This document shows positions 58,167-64,000 of a stretch of DNA of 64,000 nucleotides, in pieces (within the stretch, counting starts at the first letter, position 1; every line of letters starts with the position of its first letter). The position numbers and the translations under genes were made by a program. A model generated the notes under the pieces. It saw only the letters and a program-made list of their open reading frames with translations. It had not been told where the DNA came from and ran no database searches. The DNA comes from Unio delphinus (Eukaryota; Mollusca; Bivalvia; Unionida; Unionidae): assembly GCA_029339505.1 (NCBI GenBank), contig JAQISU010000058.1, forward strand, positions 1,490,001 through 1,554,000, written 5' to 3'.

Positions 58167-60144
58167 CATACATGCCAACCATTACGCTTTTGGCGTAATC
58201 ATTACGCTTTTTCCCACTAAATTCCGCGTTACGCGTTAACGTATATAGATTACGCTTTTTCGATATATCCATCTTGCAAAAAAAAAATATTTTTTTTTTC
58301 GTTTTTATTAGCATTACTTTATATTTTACATACTGTTTTATTTTTAATTAAAAAATACCCTGCTTCTACATAACTACGATATACGAGTATACTTGTCCGT
58401 GGACTTTCCTAATATTCATGTTCTATTTATAGCAACTATCATGTTACTAAGATACTTTCAAACTTTCGACCTCATATTCTATTTATAGCGGCTTAGTGAG
58501 GAGAGAACAGACTGGTTTCTATTTTGTTTAAATCATTATGCACGTACTCTTTGTTCTAATTTTGTATAGTGCAGAACCAGTCTAAAAGTTTTTTTGCGCT
58601 AAAAAGTATTAAAAAATTCTCAATGCGTTTATGAGTGCAAAAAATATCTCTTAAATAATTTCACAGATGGGTTAGAAAAAGTCAATAATAAACAAAGCAA
58701 AATGTAATCAATCCTCCAAACACGACGAGGGCATCATCACGTGACGTCTAATCGTTGGCGCTAAATGGCTTCAGATGTTAAGATGGATTCTAGTCTTTGT
58801 GTATGTTAGAGCACATTTTTTTCCCCAAGAATTTCGCAGATGGATCAGAAAAAAGCAAAACAACGAGTCCTCCAAAGATTCAAAGATGAATATATGAATG
58901 GCATAATACAGCGTTCCATTCTAGGACAGCATCATGCTCATTGCAGACTGTGCGGAAACGATTTTAGCATTGGTCATGGTGGTAAATTTGATGTGGAAAA
59001 ACACATGAAAACAAGGAAACACATCGAATTAGCTCGCATTACGAACTCTAATACTAAGGTAACTTCTTATTTACAGCAGAGCTCAAGTGCAGACTTGAAT
59101 ACTATAAATGCTGAGGTGTTATTTACCGAGTTTTTAATAGAACACAGACTACCCTTAGCGGTAGCAGACCATGTTGGTCCCTTGTTCAAGCGGATGTTTC
59201 CTGATTCGAAAATTGCGGAAAAATATGCTTGTGCAAGAACAAAATCATCTCACATTGTTTGGTGCCTAGCAGAAGATACTTCACTTAAAATTGCAGAAGC
59301 AATGAAAATTGGGCCGTTTAGTATTGCCACAGAGGGGAGTTGTGATTATGATGATAAAAAGTTGTACCCAGTATGTGTTAGATACTTTGACAGTGAAAAA
59401 GGCAAAGTCATGAGTGTTCTTCTTTCTTTACCAGAATTAACAGTAGATTCCACTGGACAAAACATTTTTGATTTGCTTGACAATGTTTTGAAGAAACATG
59501 ACATAAGTTGGCAGAACTGTATGGGGTTTGCAGCTGACAGTCAAAAAGCTTCAAAAGTGTTAGATTCTCTGTCAAAAGATATCCCTTTCTATTGCCACCG
59601 TTGTCTAACTTGGATCATCTGGAAGAAGAATTCCTGAAGTATCAAGTTGGGATTCTACCTGACAATATACTTAATGCAGATAGAGTTGATGTGCAATGGC
59701 ACCTTATTTCCCAGCTAAAAGACTCTATCACTGGAAGAAATAAATTTCCTCTTCTTTGTCAGGTTATGAAAGGAATATTGGTTCTTTACCATTCTAATGC
59801 TGACTGTGAGTTATTGTTCAGTGTTGTTAACAAAAATAAAACTGAATTCAGGTCCAGGCTAAGTAACCCGGTACTGAGTGCTCTACTGGTATGCAAAACA
59901 TTCATGGCCTCAGCTGGTACAAAATGTTTTGAAATGCAACATAACAATCTGTTGCTTTCTAAAGCTAAAAGTGCTACATATGAACACTTGAACCATTAAT
60001 GAATGATAAAAGACGAGAAAAGCAAATAAATCATTGTTAATTGTAATTGTAGTATGTTATATGTGGATTACTCTTTTTCTGCTTGGATTCCTCTTTTTGA
60101 CCACTTGGATTACACTTTTTCCTCGTCAGGGGTTGGCATGTATG
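58167..60144 (+). mobile_element. Second hAT element, internally deleted, in SRP68 intron 4
   Basis: The left end reads CATACATGCCAACC and the right end GGTTGGCATGTATG, a 14-bp inverted repeat. CATTCT flanks both (58,161-58,166 and 60,145-60,150). That is 6 bp rather than the usual 8, so either the ends are slightly off or the duplication has decayed. Sub-terminal GATTACGCTTTTT-type motifs recur at both ends. It encodes the first and last parts of a BED-type hAT transposase with the middle missing. Confidence 0.82.
58840..59999 (+). pseudogene. hAT transposase, N- and C-terminal parts fused by internal deletion
   Basis: The first frame (58,840-59,637) starts MDQKKAKQRVLQRFKDEY and holds a BED-like finger (CRLCGNDFSIGHGGKFDVEK, then HMKTRKH), FLIEHRLPLAVADHVGPLFK, MFPDSKIAEKYACARTKS and the catalytic-domain start (FSIATEGSCDYDDKKLYPV). 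At the His-Cys zone (IPFYCHRCL) it leaves the family. A second frame (59,592-59,999) supplies only the C-terminal dimerisation part (FPLLCQVMKGILVLYHSNAD, CELLFSVVNKNKTEFRSRLS). The central catalytic region, about half of the protein, is gone. The element could only move with help from another copy. Confidence 0.85.
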
Positions 60145-60381
60145 CATTCTACTTAATGCAAATGCAAAACAGCTGCCCTGGCCACAGACATTTGTTTTTG
60201 TCAGTGAAAGGGAAATTATTACCAACCCTTCTCACCTTCTAGAAATTAACTTGGTGACTTTTACTCATTTGATTTGGAATCTTCTTGATCTCCAATTCTG
60301 TGCATATTTTTTATAATCCTGTTGGCAGCGTCTTTTGTTGATTACTTATATCAACATAAAGGGAGACATTCCAAACATATT

Positions 60382-61130
60382 CATAGCTGCCAACTCTCAC
60401 AATTTTGGCGTGAATTTCACAACTTGTTCAGCAATTTGTGGATTCACACTGCATGCAAAATCATCTCCAATTCTCAATTATTTTAAACCTTTAATAACAT
60501 AACCAATTTCCTGTTCAGTGCTGGTTTTAATATTGGCAGTTGTCAAAATGGTCTGATTCTGTTGGTCACACTATTAGTGGAACTGTAGCTGATTGGTTCA
60601 TTTGGCCAGGTAGCAAGCATTTTAGCGTATTTTAATTTTTAAATTTGAGTAGTTTTACAAATGCTCTTAAGAGAAACTGGGGCATAACGTGAATTTTTCC
60701 GTGCATGCCAACACTAATTGAATTACCATTTAGTATTTCATCTTTAAAATGTCTTCATCACCAAGGAAAATGAAATGTATTTTACAAAAAGTGAAGTTTA
60801 GTTTGGAATATACCAAAAATTGGCTGTGCATTCAGCCATCAAACACCGATATAAATCATGCTTTTTGCATGCAGTGTGCCACACATTTTACCAATATGCA
60901 TGGTGGCAGAGATGATGTGAGGAATCCATTGGTAGCAAAAAGCACATAGAGGTTGGGGAAATTAAGAACTCACAGCAGATTTCATGTCTGGAATATTTTA
61001 AGCCATCGACCGAAGACTTGCAAGCTACCAACGCTGAAGCATTGTGAGTTTTCTTGTTGAACACAATCTACCTTTATCAGCTGGAGACCATGCCAAACAT
61101 TTGTTCCAACAAATATTCCTTGACTAGAAG
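60382..61130 (+). pseudogene. Third BED-hAT relic in SRP68 intron 4
   Basis: The left border CATAGCTGCCAACTCTCACA resembles the terminal repeat of the 58,167 element in pattern. At 60,749 a frame reads KVKFSLEYTKNWLCIQPSNT, AFCMQCATHFTNMHGGRDDV, a BED finger. Then, in other frames, KKHIEVGEIKNSQQISCLEY, FKPSTEDLQATNAEAL and a decayed continuation follow. The right end was not found. Confidence 0.6.
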
Positions 61131-61565
61131 ATCATCAAAATTCACTAATTCTTATCCCTATTTTCACTAATTGCAAGCCTGGATGGTTGACAGCTTTGCT
61201 TATTCTCCATGTATGACTTTGAGTTATGTAATTTAATAATCACTTTGTGCAAAATCTGTTGAGCTGTATCTCTGTAGATTGAACAGTGATGCATTGGTCC
61301 TGATTGTAGGTTATTCCTTTGAACAAATACTAACTGCCAATCAGAAATGTATTTTCATGCAGCACATTGATGGGTAGCCTTCAAATTCAAGTCAAGTAAA
61401 CGAGATAAAAAGTGACAAAAGCTTTATGTATAAGTGTTTATTAAATGATCCATACATTATTTCAACAAGAAATAAAGAACACGATTTGGAATATCCCTTC
61501 TACTGTGATATGTTTTCATTTAGTCACCTTGTGTTCAATTATAGATGGCAGTTATGTGTTATCAA

Positions 61566-62525
61566 TAGGGCTGTCAAAAACCACGAAAACACACGGGTAC
61601 CCGTTACACCGTTTAACGGGTACCCAGGTACTCATTGGAACATATAAGACATATACAACCCTTGACAAATTTTTTCCCACTAAATTATGCGTTACGCATA
61701 AACGTATATGGATTACGCTTTTTTGGTATTTCTACCTTCCAAAAATCTCGTTTCTGTTAACATTCCATTAATCCCACAGAATGTATTTTAGAAAAGACTG
61801 CTTTATGTAACCACAGTATAAGAGTATGCTTGTCCTTGCACTTGTACTTTTCTTACAGTATCATGTTCTATTTATAGCAAACCTTGTTCTACTTTCCCTT
61901 GAATTCTATTTATAGCATCTGTATGACCTAATGAGGAGAGAACAGACTATATTTATTTATCTGGCTACTATATAATATGTCCAAGTTATATGTACAACAA
62001 CTTTGGAAATTTGCTTATTGTCGATATCACATGACTGTCTGTAGGTTGCAAGATTTGTGTAGTCACATGACTAAGAATGCAAATGGCCAGATCCTGGTCA
62101 AATTTCAACAATGATGTACTTACGTCTCGTCTGTCAGTGGATTAAAGGCATAACAAATGCTATGCTCACGATTTTTGAGAAAATAAATCATATTCCTATT
62201 GATTTAATGCAGGTATATCTTGATGAAAGATCGTTCAAGTTTGCTGTGCCGGCATGTAAGCGGCTACCCCATGCTGATATCAAATGGTGTCAGCGAATTC
62301 CAGCTTTTCGAAAGGAAATGCACTCTGACCCAACATGAATGTCCAAATATCAAAAATCAGGTGGCAATGGTCTGAGGAAACTTTGACCACTCAGACCAGC
62401 CTGCTGCGGATGATATATGATATTTAGATAGTGTTGTCGACAACTTATTTTTGGGAACGGGTACTCATCATTAATTTTCAGCGCCTGAGTTTTTCGCTAT
62501 CGTAGGGTACCTGTTGACAGCCCTA
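61566..62525. mobile_element. Non-autonomous hAT-like element with a nested fragment
   Basis: The ends TAGGGCTGTCAA and TTGACAGCCCTA are perfect 12-bp inverted repeats, 960 bp apart, with GGGTACCC-rich sub-terminal sequence on both sides. Flanks GTTATCAA and GTTATTTT agree at five of eight bases. Within it, 61,665-61,960 is a diverged copy of the 5' region of the 58,167 hAT element (GCGTTACGC, GATTACGCTTTTT, GAGGAGAGAACAGACT). No transposase is encoded. Confidence 0.75.
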
Positions 62526-63659
62526 GTTATTTTATCAATAGTTTGTTTTTAAAAATATTTGACAGATAATGTCAGCATGCCTGCAATGGGTGTCTTAGAT
62601 GATAACTCAACTAATAATTATTCCAACTTCTGTTGATTCAAGTTATTTGTATAGGGTAAGTATCCATTTTTTATTGATTATTCACCTCTTGTATCAATAC
62701 GGAAACAGTATCGATGCATCAATATATTCATTATTCATTTCACATGTACTTTTAAGTACATTATTGGTTACAACTAGTCCAGGAAATGAGAACTAAGTGT
62801 GTTTCCCAAAGATGTTAAAGCAGCCAAACTAAGCTGGTTATAAGCCAGAATTGCCATGAAATTTTACAAGGTCTCAAGGTCTAGTTTGATGTCCAATATG
62901 AGAATTGCCATGAAACTTTACATTCATTCATCCCAAGGTCTATTCAGATGTCCCATATTGCGGCTATATAGCTACTACAGCTGAACAAATTTGTTGTTGT
63001 AGGTTTTCACCAGAAGACTTATAAAAGTTGGCTTGAATAAAACAAAAAATGACATCCAGAATGGCCACCACAGTTGCCATTTGAAAAATCTAATTCATAC
63101 TACTCCATCTGAATGGATGGTCATATCAGCATACGGTTTTCAATTTTTAAAAACTTCTTATGGATGTACAGTTGATCCAAAATGAATTTGATTACCACCA
63201 TGACACTACCGTCATTTGGAAAAGCTTGCTAGTCCAACTATTTCTGAAGGGAGAATCATATCATTATATCGTTTTCATTAGAATACTTCTCTTAGTGTCT
63301 AGATATCATTATTTAAATTTTTGCACATTAGCATTTAATTCATACCAGAAGATTTCTTATGATGTCAGGTTGGTACTAAATGAAATGGTACCAATATGAC
63401 ATTCATTATGGCCACTATGGTAAGTGGAAAGATGTACCAGCCGGGAGTTTTCAAAAGAAGACTAATTATGATATTCTGATATCTACACGTCATCTGTACT
63501 GAATGAAAATTTTACTGGTCTGGCTTTGAAATAATAAACATATTGCCACAGTAAGCATTTTGAAATTCTTGTGAATAATTCTCTTGAATGGATAAATATG
63601 GTAATAGTTTTACAATAAATTTGAGTAATAATTGTTTAACCATCACTTTCTCCTTTCAG
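62526..63659. other. Remainder of SRP68 intron 4
   Basis: At 62,850-62,960 the phrase GAATTGCCATGAAA... and AGGTCTA...GATGTCC recur as two imperfect ~70-bp units. The rest is AT-rich sequence. It ends in the polypyrimidine tract and CAG of exon 5. Confidence 0.5.
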
Positions 63660-63742
63660 GCCTACCTTGCATTTATAAAGGGAAGTGTTGCATTTGAACT
63701 TGAGAACTGGAAAAGTGCAATAGAAAGCTACAGTAATGCAAA
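63660..63742 (+). CDS. SRP68: SRP68 exon 5
   Basis: The exon is 83 bp, between CTTTCAG and GTAAGA, entering in phase 0 and leaving in phase 2. It encodes AYLAFIKGSVAFELENWKSA and IESYSNAK, a TPR-like helical hairpin that follows the previous exon in SRP68 proteins. Intron 4 before it is almost 10 kb and holds two hAT elements. Confidence 0.92.
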
Positions 63743-64000
63743 GTAAGAAGATATCAAATGTCCTTGATTTGGTTTTTGCAAATAATATTGTTAGATATTT
63801 GTCTGATGAGAGGCATGCATTTTTATTTAACAAAATAGAAGATATTTCAGGGTCATTGCAAAAGTTGCCCATGAATTTCAAGCGCTCTACATGTGCTGAA
63901 ACAATTCACCATGCCTCGAGTTCATGTCATTCCACAACATTGCTTTGTTTCACTTTAGTGGAGTAATATTCTTTCTAAGTAAGATGTTTACTTTCGTATT
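63743..64000. other. Start of SRP68 intron 5
   Basis: Intron sequence following the GTAAGA donor, cut by the window edge. No feature seen. Confidence 0.6.

Overview
The window is eukaryotic, from an invertebrate animal and most likely a lophotrochozoan such as a mollusc. It has an intron-bearing host gene with GT-AG introns, tRNA-derived SINEs, several classes of animal transposon and very little other coding sequence. The mollusc guess rests on the general look of the SINE-like repeats and LINEs. The metazoan call is firm.

Layout. (1) 1-11.63 kb is a direct tandem array of a ~807-bp satellite. It ends where a broken Ty3/gypsy element begins (11.63-14.82 kb), and that element runs into a truncated LINE 3' end (14.83-15.56 kb). 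(2) After a low-information spacer with small repeats, the same satellite returns in inverted orientation (17.07-20.59 kb), followed by microsatellites. (3) 22,011-37,249 is a full-length 15.2-kb Maverick/Polinton with ~270-bp terminal inverted repeats and short flanking direct repeats. (4) 37.4-41.49 kb is a decayed LINE with endonuclease and reverse transcriptase, split by a 1.13-kb solo LTR. (5) 41.5-48.4 kb is mostly intergenic, with a SINE and a striking 36-bp minisatellite. (6) 48,396 to beyond the right edge is the 5' part of the host SRP68 gene (five exons seen). Its introns carry an apparently intact hAT transposon, an internally deleted second hAT family, several hAT relics and SINEs.

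The Polinton carries a virus-like gene set. The morphogenesis genes are a double jelly-roll major capsid protein, a fibre/vertex-like protein, a membrane protein, a coiled-coil protein, a pVI-like protein, an adenain-type protease joined to a basic core domain, and an A32-type packaging ATPase. The replication and integration genes are a retroviral-type integrase and a composite family B DNA polymerase with a C-terminal SF1 helicase and HNH-like zinc domain. It also has an HNH homing-endonuclease-like gene, zinc-binding proteins, and a zinc-ribbon plus phospholipase A2-like gene that a frameshift hides. Genes are packed head to tail with gaps of a few bases. At least four in-frame stops and about six frameshifts, mostly in A/T runs, show that this copy is a recent relic, unless some of the indels are assembly errors.

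The best candidates for new biology are the Polinton's helicase-fused polymerase with DNA-identical N-terminal peptide repeats, its terminal repeats (each bounded by an internal inverted copy of its own tip and including the end of the ATPase gene), a shared sequence motif upstream of its genes, a gypsy remnant whose integrase lies upstream of the reverse transcriptase, and the ~200-bp sub-repeat organisation of the satellite.
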